DNA from: CAIYXV01 sp035506255
Lineage (GTDB): Bacteria; Margulisbacteria; WOR-1; XYC2-FULL-46-14; WPAF01
Direction: 5' to 3'
NCBI GenBank assembly: GCA_035506255.1
Contig: DATJPS010000116.1
Span: 1 to 15,662 of the forward strand
DNA: 15,662 bases
The position numbers and the translations under genes are program-made. The notes under the pieces are model-generated. The model had not been told where the DNA came from, did no database searches, and saw nothing but the letters and a program-made list of their open reading frames with translations. Positions 1 to 6,452 of this stretch are shown in pieces (positions within the stretch are counted from its first letter, which is position 1; the number at the start of each line of letters is the position of its first letter).

Positions 1-548
1 TACCGATAACATCGATCCGGGCCGGGAACGCGTTCATTTATAACGGCAAGCTGTATAAATGCGTCGAATATTCCCACATCAAATGGGCCCAGCAGGCGCG
101 CGCGCGGGTAAAGATGAAGGACCTGCGTACCGGCGCCATCACCGAGAACACCTTTAACGTCGACGAAAAGGTGGAGAACGTCCACATCAACTACCGCCAG
201 ATGCAGTACCTTTACCACGACGGCGACATCTACCACTTCATGGACCAGGAAAACTTTGACCAGATCGAGATCCCCAGGCAGAAACTCGAGGACGTGGCGA
301 ACTACCTCAAGGACGGGTTCGCCGTCAGCATCGCTTTTTACGAGGACGAGCCGCTGGAAGTGCAGCTGCCGACCGCGGTTGAACTGAAAGTGGTGGAGAC
401 CTCCCCCGGCTTCAAGGGCGACACCGTTTCCGGCGGCAAGCCGGCGACGCTGGAGACCGGCCTGGTGGTAAACGTCCCCTTCTTCATGAACGTAGGCGAC
501 GTGATCAAAGTCGATACCCGCGACGGTAAATATTTAGGGAGGGCCTGA
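1..548 (+). CDS. efp: Elongation factor P, 5' end cut by the window
   Basis: EF-P binds ribosomes stalled on polyproline stretches between the P and E sites and promotes peptide-bond formation. The frame is open from base 3, well upstream of the internal ATG at 114; it begins PITSIRAGNAFIYNGKLYK, typical of the EF-P N-terminal KOW-like domain, so only a few codons are missing. The middle domain (FRKAQYLY-like RQMQYLYHDGDIYHFM) and the C-terminal OB domain (ELPTAVELKVVET-like segment, GFKGDTVSGG, then VGDVIKVDTRDGKYLGRA at the end) are complete. Odd point: the decoding loop reads HIKWAQQARARVK where most EF-Ps have PGKG or GRG, so the residue normally lysinylated or rhamnosylated is Ala by hand alignment. 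The stop lies 3 bases before accB, so the two are probably one operon, an arrangement also seen in cyanobacteria. No EF-P modification gene is visible nearby. Confidence 0.96.
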   Translation, partial: PITSIRAGNAFIYNGKLYKCVEYSHIKWAQQARARVKMKDLRTGAITENTFNVDEKVENVHINYRQMQYLYHDGDIYHFMDQENFDQIEIPRQKLEDVANYLKDGFAVSIAFYEDEPLEVQLPTAVELKVVETSPGFKGDTVSGGKPATLETGLVVNVPFFMNVGDVIKVDTRDGKYLGRA

Positions 549-551
549 TAG

Positions 552-1019
552 ATGGTTGATTTTAACTTATTGAAAAAACTAATCGAGACAGTGAAGCAGG
601 AAGACATTTCCGGCCTTTCGATCGAAGAAGGCGGAGTGAAATATGAGATCAAGCGGGAAAGAGGCGCGGTCATGGCCGCCGCTCCCGCCCCCATCGCCCA
701 TCCGGCCGAAGCACCCGCGCCCAAAGCGGAAAAAGCGGCCGAGGCGAAAGCAAAACCGGCAAAGGACGAGGACGAGGGCCTATTGGCCGTAACCTCGCCG
801 ATGGTCGGGACCTTTTACCGCTCCCCCTCCCCCGATTCCCCGCCCTTCATCAACGTGGGAGACCAGGTGAACGCGGGCAAAGTGGTCTGCATCATCGAAG
901 CGATGAAGCTTTTTAACGAGATCGAATCCGAAGTGTCCGGAAAGATCGTCAAGATACTGGTGGAGAACGGCAAGACGGTGGAATACGGACAAAAGCTGAT
1001 GCTCGTCAAGAAAGAATGA
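552..1019 (+). CDS. accB: Biotin carboxyl carrier protein of acetyl-CoA carboxylase
   Basis: AccB carries the biotin that is carboxylated by AccC and delivers CO2 to the carboxyltransferase, the first committed step of fatty-acid synthesis in the cytoplasm. The 155-aa product has the family layout: an N-terminal helical segment (1-40), an Ala/Pro/Lys-rich flexible linker (about 41-77), and a biotinyl domain (about 78-155) with SPMVGTFYR near the start and the EAMK biotinylation motif at 116-119, Lys119 being the biotin site. Length is normal. A purine-rich Shine-Dalgarno (AGGGAGGG, 536-543) sits 8 bases before the ATG. The stop overlaps the recJ start (ATGA, 1016-1019), so the two are translationally coupled. 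The usual partner accC does not follow; it must lie elsewhere. Confidence 0.97.
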   Translation: MVDFNLLKKLIETVKQEDISGLSIEEGGVKYEIKRERGAVMAAAPAPIAHPAEAPAPKAEKAAEAKAKPAKDEDEGLLAVTSPMVGTFYRSPSPDSPPFINVGDQVNAGKVVCIIEAMKLFNEIESEVSGKIVKILVENGKTVEYGQKLMLVKKE

Positions 1020-2722
1020 AGAAATGGCGGGTCTTGGGCCAGGACCCCGGCCTTAGCCAAAAACTCTCCAGCGAACTGAAGATCTCCCCTCTCACCGCGC
1101 AGGTGCTGGTCAACCGCGGGATAAATAACGCGGCCGAAGCCGATCGATTCCTAAATCCCCGGCTGATGAACCTAAAGGATCCGTTCGACATTCCCGACAT
1201 GCTCAAAGCGGCGCAAAGAGTGCTGCTGGCAAAAGAGCGCGGGGAAAAAGTGCTGGTCTACGGTGATTACGACGTCGACGGCGTCACCGGCACCGTGATC
1301 CTGCTTGAAACGCTCAAACATCTCGGGTTCGATCCCGAATACTACATCCCCTCCCGCTACGGCGAGGGCTATTCGCTAAACCGCGACGCGGTCAAGAAGA
1401 TAAAGGACGACGGGGTTTCGCTCATCATCACCGACGATTGCGGCATCTCCAGCGTGGAAGAAGTGGAATACGCCCGCTCACTGGGACTGGATGTCATCGT
1501 TACCGACCACCACAATCTCCCCGATAAACTGCCGGATGCCTACGCGCTGGTGAATCCCAAGATTATAAAGGGAGAACACGAAAGCAAATATCTTTCGGGC
1601 GCGGGGGTGGCGTTCAAGTTCGCCTGGGCGCTGCTGCGCACGGCGGGGATAAAGGAGAACGGCTTTATCACCGGGCTTCTCGACCTGGCCTGCCTGGGAA
1701 CGGTGGCCGATGTGGTGCCGCTGGCCGGGGAGAACCGGGTGCTGGCGGTCTGCGGGCTCAATCTGATAAACGAACGGAAACGGCTCGGCCTCAAGCAGAT
1801 GCTGGAGGCCGCCTCCGTCAACGCCCGCGTCGGCGTCAGCCAAATCAACTATGTCATCGCGCCGCGGATCAACGCCTCCGGGCGGCTTGAGCACGCTTCG
1901 ATCTCGGTAAAGCTGCTCACCTCCAGCGATCCGCTGGAAGCGATGGAGCTGGCAAAAAAAATAAATAGCATAAATACCCGGCGTCAGGGGATCGGGGAAA
2001 ACATACAGGAAGAAGTGTTCGCCAAGATCGAAGGGAAGCGGAACGATAAGATCCTTATCGCCGAGGGGGAGAACTGGCATCCCGGCGTGATCGGGATCGT
2101 CGCTTCGCGGGTGGTGGACGCGTTCTACCGTCCCACCGTGCTGATCGGGATAAACGAAGGGGTCGGCCGCGGCTCGGCCCGCTCTATCGGCGATTTTAAC
2201 ATTTTCAATATTTTGAACACCTGCCGCGACCTGTTCGACGATTTCGGCGGGCACGAAGGGGCGGCGGGGTTCGAGATCGACCCGTCGAAGATCGAAGAGC
2301 TCAAGTCGCGCCTGCTCGCGAACATCGAAGGGATGATCACGCCCGATCTGCTGGTCCCCAAGATCGAGATCGATTACGCGATCGATCCCAACCAGATCAC
2401 ACTCGGGCTGATAAAGGAACTGGACGTGCTGGAGCCGCACGGCCAGGGGAATCCCTCCCCGATCTTTATGACAGGCGGGTTGACGCTGACCGATATCCGG
2501 AAGGTCGGCGCCGACGGCGCGCACCTTAAATTGAAATTCACCGATGGTAATTCCAGCATCGAATCGATCGGGTTCCGCATGGGGAAGAACGGCTACGACC
2601 TGGCGGTCAACAAAAAGTACGACATCGCCTATAATCTAGAGACGAACGTCTGGAACGGGTTCGAATCGGCCCAGCTCAATCTGGTCGATATCAGGGAAAC
2701 CTCACCCCTGAATGGAACTTAA
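1016..2722 (+). CDS. recJ: Single-stranded-DNA-specific 5'-3' exonuclease RecJ
   Basis: RecJ degrades single-stranded DNA 5' to 3' in RecF-pathway recombination, mismatch repair and base-excision repair. The 568-aa product has the DHH/DHHA1 architecture at normal length: DYDVDG at 84-89 (motif I), the DDCG segment at 140-143, DHH at 164-166 (the family signature), GTVADVVPL at 228-236 with Asp232, SGRLEHA around 288, WHPGVIGIVASR at 354-365, and GGHEGAAGF at 411-419 in DHHA1. The C-terminal part (about 440-568) fits the OB-fold domain of RecJ. The start overlaps the accB stop by four bases, which decides it. A weak purine stretch (AAGAAAG) before the ATG suggests coupled translation. A palindromic element follows, before purD. 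Confidence 0.97.
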   Translation: MKKWRVLGQDPGLSQKLSSELKISPLTAQVLVNRGINNAAEADRFLNPRLMNLKDPFDIPDMLKAAQRVLLAKERGEKVLVYGDYDVDGVTGTVILLETLKHLGFDPEYYIPSRYGEGYSLNRDAVKKIKDDGVSLIITDDCGISSVEEVEYARSLGLDVIVTDHHNLPDKLPDAYALVNPKIIKGEHESKYLSGAGVAFKFAWALLRTAGIKENGFITGLLDLACLGTVADVVPLAGENRVLAVCGLNLINERKRLGLKQMLEAASVNARVGVSQINYVIAPRINASGRLEHASISVKLLTSSDPLEAMELAKKINSINTRRQGIGENIQEEVFAKIEGKRNDKILIAEGENWHPGVIGIVASRVVDAFYRPTVLIGINEGVGRGSARSIGDFNIFNILNTCRDLFDDFGGHEGAAGFEIDPSKIEELKSRLLANIEGMITPDLLVPKIEIDYAIDPNQITLGLIKELDVLEPHGQGNPSPIFMTGGLTLTDIRKVGADGAHLKLKFTDGNSSIESIGFRMGKNGYDLAVNKKYDIAYNLETNVWNGFESAQLNLVDIRETSPLNGT

Positions 2723-2725
2723 ATA

Positions 2726-2782
2726 GTTCCCCTTCTCCATCTTTGATGGAGAAGGGGTCAGGGAATGAGGAGAAGGGGGAAC
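2726..2782. repeat. 57-bp palindromic (REP-like) element between recJ and purD
   Basis: CCCCTTCTCCATC (2729-2741) and GATGGAGAAGGGG (2745-2757) form a perfect 13-bp stem with a TTT loop. The ends GTTCCCCTTCTCC (2726-2738) and GGAGAAGGGGGAAC (2769-2782) can also pair with one bulged G. The nested, C/G-strand-biased design resembles dispersed REP-type elements seen in many bacterial genomes. The right end supplies the purine-rich Shine-Dalgarno of purD. No T-run follows, so a terminator is unlikely. Whether other copies exist cannot be seen here. Confidence 0.7.
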
Positions 2783-2785
2783 AAA

Positions 2786-4060
2786 ATGAACATACTGGTG
2801 ATCGGGTCGGGAGGAAGGGAACACGCGTTGTGCTGGAAGCTGGCGCAAAGTCCCCTCGCCTCACGCATCTTCTGCGCGCCGGGTAACGGCGGGACTTCGC
2901 AGGTGGCGGACAATGTCGACATCGCGGCGGAAGATATCACCGGCCTGCGCGATTTTGCCAATCATAACAAGATCGATCTGACGGTGGTCGGCCCGGAGGC
3001 GCCGCTGGTCGCCGGGATCGTCGATGAGTTCGAGGCGAACGGGCTTAAAGTATTCGGGCCGCGGCGCGGCGCCGCCATGATCGAGGGAAGCAAGATATTT
3101 TCCAAGAAGCTGATGAAGAAGTACAACATCCCCACCGCGGAATTCGAGACCTTCACCGATGAGGAATCGGCGGATAAATATATCAAGCGGACGGGCGCGC
3201 CGCTGGTGGTGAAGGCGGACGGATTGGCGGCCGGCAAAGGGGTGATCGTCTGCCAGACGGAGGCGGAAGCAAAGCACGCGGTAGCGAGAATGCTAAAGGA
3301 AAAGGAGTTCGGCGACGCCGGGAACGAGATCATCATCGAGGAATGCCTGGAGGGAGAGGAAGTTTCGATCCTCTGCTTCACCGACGGCAAGACCATCGTC
3401 CCGATGGCTTCCGCGCAGGACCATAAAAGAGTGAACGATCACGATCAGGGGCCGAACACCGGCGGCATGGGTGCGTATTCCCCCGCCCCCGTCGCTACCC
3501 CGGAACTGATCGAACAGGTAAGAAGAGAAGTATTGCTCCCCACTATCAGCGGGATGGAAGCGGAAGGCCGTCCCTACCGCGGGATCCTATATGTGGGGCT
3601 GATGCTGACAAAGAATGGACCGAAGGTCCTTGAATACAACGCGCGTTTCGGCGATCCGGAAACGCAGTGCATCCTGCCGCGCCTTAAGACCGACCTGCTG
3701 GAAATAATGCTTAAAATCGTGGACGGCAAACTCGCGGAGATGAAGATCGAATGGGATAAGCGCCCCGCCGTTTGCGTGGTGATGGCGGCAGGCGGCTACC
3801 CCGGCGCATACAAGAAAGGGATCGAGATCTCCGGACTGGAGAACGCGCGCGAGCTGGACGATGTGATCGTATTCCACGCCGGGACCAAAGAGAAGGACGG
3901 GAAGATCGTGACCGCTGGAGGGCGGGTGCTCGGCGTGGTCGGGATCGGCGATACCGTCCGGCACGCCATCGACCGCTCGTACCTGGCGGTAAAAGCGATC
4001 GAGTTCGAAGGGGCCCATTACCGCAAGGATATCGGCCACCGGGCGCTCAAGCGTGGATAG
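2786..4060 (+). CDS. purD: Phosphoribosylamine-glycine ligase (GAR synthetase)
   Basis: PurD joins glycine to 5-phosphoribosylamine with ATP in the second step of de novo purine synthesis. The 424-aa product is full length: GSGGREHAL at 7-15 in the N-terminal domain, GPEAPLVAGIVD around 69-80, the ATP-grasp segment PLVVKADGLAAGKGV (139-153), DQGPNTGGMGAYSP (220-233), and EYNARFGDPETQ (283-294) with the metal-binding residues, then the C-terminal rudiment-hybrid-motif domain. An upstream in-frame ATG at 2765 would add seven basic residues encoded by the palindromic element; I choose 2786 because MNILVIGSGGREHA matches the usual N-terminus and GGGGG lies about 6 bases before it. It ends overlapping the next gene by 8 bases. 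Confidence 0.96.
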   Translation: MNILVIGSGGREHALCWKLAQSPLASRIFCAPGNGGTSQVADNVDIAAEDITGLRDFANHNKIDLTVVGPEAPLVAGIVDEFEANGLKVFGPRRGAAMIEGSKIFSKKLMKKYNIPTAEFETFTDEESADKYIKRTGAPLVVKADGLAAGKGVIVCQTEAEAKHAVARMLKEKEFGDAGNEIIIEECLEGEEVSILCFTDGKTIVPMASAQDHKRVNDHDQGPNTGGMGAYSPAPVATPELIEQVRREVLLPTISGMEAEGRPYRGILYVGLMLTKNGPKVLEYNARFGDPETQCILPRLKTDLLEIMLKIVDGKLAEMKIEWDKRPAVCVVMAAGGYPGAYKKGIEISGLENARELDDVIVFHAGTKEKDGKIVTAGGRVLGVVGIGDTVRHAIDRSYLAVKAIEFEGAHYRKDIGHRALKRG

Positions 4061-4622
4061 TTTACTGGTCGCGACGACCAACGAGCATAAAGTGCGCGAG
4101 ATCGCGCATATCCTCAAAGGGATCAAAGTCGAAGGCGCGGGCCTGAAAGTGCGGGAGAACGGGACGACGTTCGAGTCCAACGCGATCAAGAAAGCCAAAG
4201 CGGTGGTAAAAAAGTTCAAATGTCCGGCTATCGCCGACGATTCGGGATTGATGGTCAACTGCCTCGGTGGCAAGCCGGGTATCAGATCGGCGCGGTTCGC
4301 CACTCCGCCCACCCCCGAGAACCTCTGCCGTAAACTGCTCAAAAAAATGGACCGGTGCAAAGCGCGCGGCGCCAAATTCGTCTGCGCCATCGCCCTCGCC
4401 CACCCGTCGGGAAAGGTAAAAGTGTTCAAGGGGATCTGCCACGGGAGAATAATCAAAGAGATGAAAGGCAGGCATGGGTTCGGGTACGATCCGGTCTTCC
4501 GGCCCTGCGGGTATAAAAAGACTTTTGCCGAGATGCCGTCGGCGGCAAAGAATCGGATCAGCCACCGGGCGCTGGCATTAAAAAAGCTGAAAGCTTACCT
4601 GGGTACTACTCCAGCCCGCTGA
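4053..4622 (+). CDS. rdgB: XTP/dITP diphosphatase (RdgB/HAM1 family)
   Basis: This house-cleaning enzyme hydrolyses dITP, ITP and XTP to monophosphates, keeping deaminated purines out of DNA and RNA. The 189-aa product has normal length and motifs: LLVATTNEHKVRE near the N-terminus (usually ATxNxxK), TFESNAIKKAKA, the catalytic ADDSGL at about 61-66, the GIRSARFA segment, GFGYDPVF (substrate binding), and SHRALALKKL near the C-terminus. The start codon is GTG at 4053, inside the end of purD, so translation is coupled; pairing with a purine-synthesis gene suits its role. Its last 17 bases overlap the convergent small gene on the other strand. Confidence 0.95.
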   Translation: MDSLLVATTNEHKVREIAHILKGIKVEGAGLKVRENGTTFESNAIKKAKAVVKKFKCPAIADDSGLMVNCLGGKPGIRSARFATPPTPENLCRKLLKKMDRCKARGAKFVCAIALAHPSGKVKVFKGICHGRIIKEMKGRHGFGYDPVFRPCGYKKTFAEMPSAAKNRISHRALALKKLKAYLGTTPAR

Positions 4623-4734
4623 ACATGTCCTCGATCCGGTCGCGCAGTGCCATCCGGCGCAGCTTCTCTTTTCTTCGGATAAAATAGACCACCGCCACCA
4701 CCACGATCAGCGCGGCGAACAACAGTTCGAACAT
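4606..4734 (-). CDS. 42-aa single-pass membrane protein, hypothetical
   Basis: The product starts MFELLFAALIVVVAVVYFIRR: one hydrophobic helix (about 3-19) followed by a basic, then mixed-charge tail ending DRIEDMFSGLE. The ATG overlaps the stop of the upstream 64-aa gene (TAATG on the minus strand, 4732-4736), which argues for translational coupling and for this short start rather than a 91-aa extension whose added part overlaps the 64-aa gene in another frame and looks non-natural. No function is recognised. The gene ends inside rdgB's last codons, convergent, with no room for a terminator between. Confidence 0.65.
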   Translation of the reverse strand: MFELLFAALIVVVAVVYFIRRKEKLRRMALRDRIEDMFSGLE

Positions 4735-4928
4735 TACGCGTTCCTTTTCCGCTGGAACAGCCAGATGTAAAGTATCTCCAGTATCCCGGCGGTATTGATC
4801 ACCAGCAGGGCGACGAACCACCAGAGCTGGTCGTTGCGCGCCGACTTCCAGAGCGCGAACCCCTTCCAGATCACAGACCAAATGATCAGAACGGCAAGCA
4901 GGACCTCATAGACCCCGATATTATGCAT
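4734..4928 (-). CDS. 64-aa two-helix membrane protein, DUF5652-like
   Basis: The product has two hydrophobic helices (about 7-24 and 39-58) joined by a short segment reading WKGFALWKSARNDQLWW. The pattern WKxxALWxxARNxQ, a hydrophobic helix with NTxGILEILY, then a short basic tail matches my recollection of the DUF5652 family, which is of unknown function; no search was possible. AAGGAG (4936-4941, read on the minus strand) lies 7 bases before the ATG, and a TATAAT -10 at 4952-4957 would give a leader of about 17 bases. The 42-aa gene follows, coupled by TAATG. Its promoter is back to back with that of the plus-strand gene at 4983. Confidence 0.8.
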   Translation of the reverse strand: MHNIGVYEVLLAVLIIWSVIWKGFALWKSARNDQLWWFVALLVINTAGILEILYIWLFQRKRNA

Positions 4929-4951
4929 ATGATCAGCTCCTTTGCGAGAAA

Positions 4952-4957
4952 ATTATA
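4952..4957 (-). promoter_or_regulatory. -10 box TATAAT for the two small membrane-protein genes
   Basis: TATAAT on the minus strand, with no convincing -35. The predicted start near 4945 leaves a 17-base leader containing AAGGAG. Confidence 0.55.
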
Positions 4958-4965
4958 CTACTAAA

Positions 4966-4974
4966 TGCTATAAT
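4966..4974 (+). promoter_or_regulatory. Extended -10 TGCTATAAT, leaderless promoter of the 4983 gene
   Basis: A perfect TGnTATAAT with no good -35. Transcription would begin near 4981, two bases before the ATG at 4983, and there is no Shine-Dalgarno. It lies 11 bp from the opposing -10 of the small membrane-protein genes. Confidence 0.65.
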
Positions 4975-4982
4975 TTGGCCAT

Positions 4983-5735
4983 ATGGGCCTTAAAAGATTT
5001 TTTGGCTGGCAGGCATGGGCAGGGATTTTGCTGGTCCTGCTTTCCGCTATCCTCTATTACGCCGACTTCATGATCTTTCATAAGGTCAGTGAGACGCTCT
5101 ATTACTTGCTGGGCAGCCTGGCTTTCATGCCGCTCGAAGTTCTGCTAGTGACGATAATCCTGCACCAGCTGCTGGTAAGCCGGGAAAAGTCGGCTCGACT
5201 CGAAAAGCTCAACATGGTGATCGGCGCATTCTTCTCCGAAATGGGGACGCCGCTGCTGACGCTTTTTTCCGACTACGACCCGTGCCTGGAGGAGATAAAG
5301 AAGGAGCTGGTGGTACAGCACAACTGGACCGACCGGGAGTTCTCATCCATCCGCCGGCGGCTGAAGAAATACGATTATTCGGTGGACATCAAGAAATTCG
5401 ATCTCCAGGGGCTCAAGACCTTCCTGGTGGACAAACGCGGGTTCATGCTCCGGCTGATCGAGAACCCGAATCTGTTGGAGCATGAAGCGTTCACCGACCT
5501 GCTCTGGGCAGTATTCCATTTTACGGAGGAGCTGGCCAGCCGCAAATCGCTCATTGATCTCCCCCACTCCGACCTAAAGCATCTGGAAAACGATGTTAAG
5601 AGAGTGTACGTATTGCTGGTATGGCAGTGGCTCGATTACATGAAGCACCTTAAGGAGAATTACCCGCACCTTTTTTCGCTGGCGATACGGATGAACCCGT
5701 TCGACGAGACCGCTTCCCCGATTGTTTCCGCGTAA
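4983..5735 (+). CDS. Conserved membrane-anchored protein of unknown function
   Basis: The 250-aa product has two predicted membrane helices near the N-terminus (about 12-30 and 39-64), then a soluble, largely helical domain of about 180 residues. The domain contains SEMGTPLLTLFSDYDPC, FLVDKRGFMLRLIENPNLLEHEAF, and a C-terminal HLKENYPHLFSLAIRMNPF. I recall similar segments in uncharacterised proteins of delta-proteobacteria and other phyla, but know no function; this is memory, not a search result. No catalytic motif is evident. The ATG lies 8 bases after TATAAT, so the message is probably leaderless. The stop is 10 bases before the tRNA-Leu gene on the opposite strand, which leaves no room for a separate terminator. 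Confidence 0.85.
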   Translation: MGLKRFFGWQAWAGILLVLLSAILYYADFMIFHKVSETLYYLLGSLAFMPLEVLLVTIILHQLLVSREKSARLEKLNMVIGAFFSEMGTPLLTLFSDYDPCLEEIKKELVVQHNWTDREFSSIRRRLKKYDYSVDIKKFDLQGLKTFLVDKRGFMLRLIENPNLLEHEAFTDLLWAVFHFTEELASRKSLIDLPHSDLKHLENDVKRVYVLLVWQWLDYMKHLKENYPHLFSLAIRMNPFDETASPIVSA

Positions 5736-5745
5736 GAATAAGCAC

Positions 5746-5829
5746 TGCCGAGGACAGGATTTGAACCTGCAAGAGCTTTCGCCCACTGGAACCTAAATCC
5801 AGCGTGTCTGCCAATTCCACCACCTCGGC
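5746..5829 (-). tRNA. tRNA-Leu(TAG)
   Basis: On the minus strand, acceptor arms GCCGAGG and CCTCGGC pair fully. The anticodon stem CTGGA/TCCAG holds loop TTTAGGT, anticodon TAG, reading CUA and related Leu codons. A long variable arm (GGGCGAAAGCTC) is present as expected for Leu, and the T arm contains GGTTCAAATCC. Length is 84 nt and the discriminator base is A. CCA is not encoded. It follows tRNA-Arg by 13 bases, so the two are probably co-transcribed. Confidence 0.97.
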
Positions 5830-5842
5830 ATGCGGTAAAAAG

Positions 5843-5916
5843 CGGGCCCGAGAGGACTCGAACCTCCGACCGACAGATTAGAAATCTGTTGCTCTATCCA
5901 GCTGAGCTACGGGCCC
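5843..5916 (-). tRNA. tRNA-Arg(TCT)
   Basis: Acceptor arms GGGCCCG and CGGGCCC pair perfectly; the anticodon stem ACAGA/TCTGT holds TTTCTAA, anticodon TCT (AGA/AGG codons). The T arm carries GGTTCGAGTCC. The discriminator is G, and CCA is not encoded. It lies about 20 bases after the predicted start of a strong promoter on the same strand, with tRNA-Leu downstream. Confidence 0.97.
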
Positions 5917-5942
5917 GCGTGACGCGAGAACGCAACCATTCC

Positions 5943-5971
5943 ATCATAATTGAAAGCGACCTTCTTTTCAA
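5943..5971 (-). promoter_or_regulatory. Promoter of the tRNA-Arg/tRNA-Leu pair
   Basis: Minus strand TTGAAA (5966-5971), 17 bp, TATGAT (5943-5948). The predicted start near 5936 is 20 bases before the mature 5' end of tRNA-Arg. Its -35 lies one base from the -35 of the divergent promoter. Confidence 0.7.
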
Positions 5972-5972
5972 G

Positions 5973-6000
5973 TTGACAATCGTCGTTTATGCTCTAAAAT
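5973..6000 (+). promoter_or_regulatory. Promoter of the 143-aa membrane-protein gene
   Basis: A perfect TTGACA (5973-5978), 16 bp, TAAAAT (5995-6000). Transcription would start near 6007, immediately before the Shine-Dalgarno AAGGAAGG (6008-6015), giving a leader of about 14 bases. Confidence 0.75.
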
Positions 6001-6020
6001 AGGCAAAAAGGAAGGCAAGC

Positions 6021-6452
6021 ATGTCATTTTTATTTTTTTCCGGCGTCACCGGGCTGGTCGTGGGGCTGTTACTGATATTCATTCCGTTCGTGATCAGGAT
6101 GATCGAACGTTATACCGACCGGACCATCAATTTTGACATCGAGCAGAGCTCGCTGATCACGCATATGCTGATCGGTCTGGCGCAGATCATCATCGGCGCC
6201 TGGCTGATCTACACCAGCGTGCAGTACCCCGAGCTCAAATTCCTACTCTATATCGGGTCGATCGCCGTTATTTTCGGCCTGATGTTCTTCTTCCCTTCCG
6301 GGCTGTTAAGGAAGCTCAACGACATCGGCAATATTTCGCTCTCGTCGGGTCGGGAAGTGGGGACTTTCGAGCGGGTGACTTACGGCCTGATCATGACCAT
6401 GGTCGCGGCTTATATCCTCTTTATCTACTTTACCTTCAGGGGCGGCGTTTAG
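6021..6452 (+). CDS. 143-aa four-helix membrane protein, hypothetical
   Basis: The product has four hydrophobic stretches at about 5-26, 46-66, 70-92 and 117-138, with a charged loop RMIERYTDRTINFD after the first and RKLNDIGNISLSSGREVG after the third. I recognise no family and see no catalytic motif; small size and even helix spacing fit an integral membrane protein. It has a good vegetative promoter and AAGGAAGG six bases before the ATG. It stands alone, divergent from the tRNA-Arg/Leu pair, and its stop codon overlaps the stop of the convergent pentapeptide-repeat gene (6449-6452). Confidence 0.8.
   Translation: MSFLFFSGVTGLVVGLLLIFIPFVIRMIERYTDRTINFDIEQSSLITHMLIGLAQIIIGAWLIYTSVQYPELKFLLYIGSIAVIFGLMFFFPSGLLRKLNDIGNISLSSGREVGTFERVTYGLIMTMVAAYILFIYFTFRGGV

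Noticed and set aside
114..116. ATG at 114 as the start of efp
   Set aside because: The upstream frame encodes the normal EF-P N-terminal domain, so the true start lies before the window.
1478..2524. 348-codon open frame antisense to recJ
   Set aside because: Lies wholly opposite conserved RecJ motifs and has no domain-like sequence.
2765..2785. Earlier ATG for purD
   Set aside because: Would add MRRRGNK encoded by the palindromic element; the ATG at 2786 gives the standard N-terminus and a well-placed Shine-Dalgarno.
3587..4456. 289-codon minus frame opposite purD and rdgB
   Set aside because: Spans the junction of two confident genes and shows no recognisable motif.
4735..4881. N-terminal extension of the 42-aa minus-strand gene
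   Set aside because: The extension overlaps the 64-aa gene in another frame; the TAATG coupled start is more natural.
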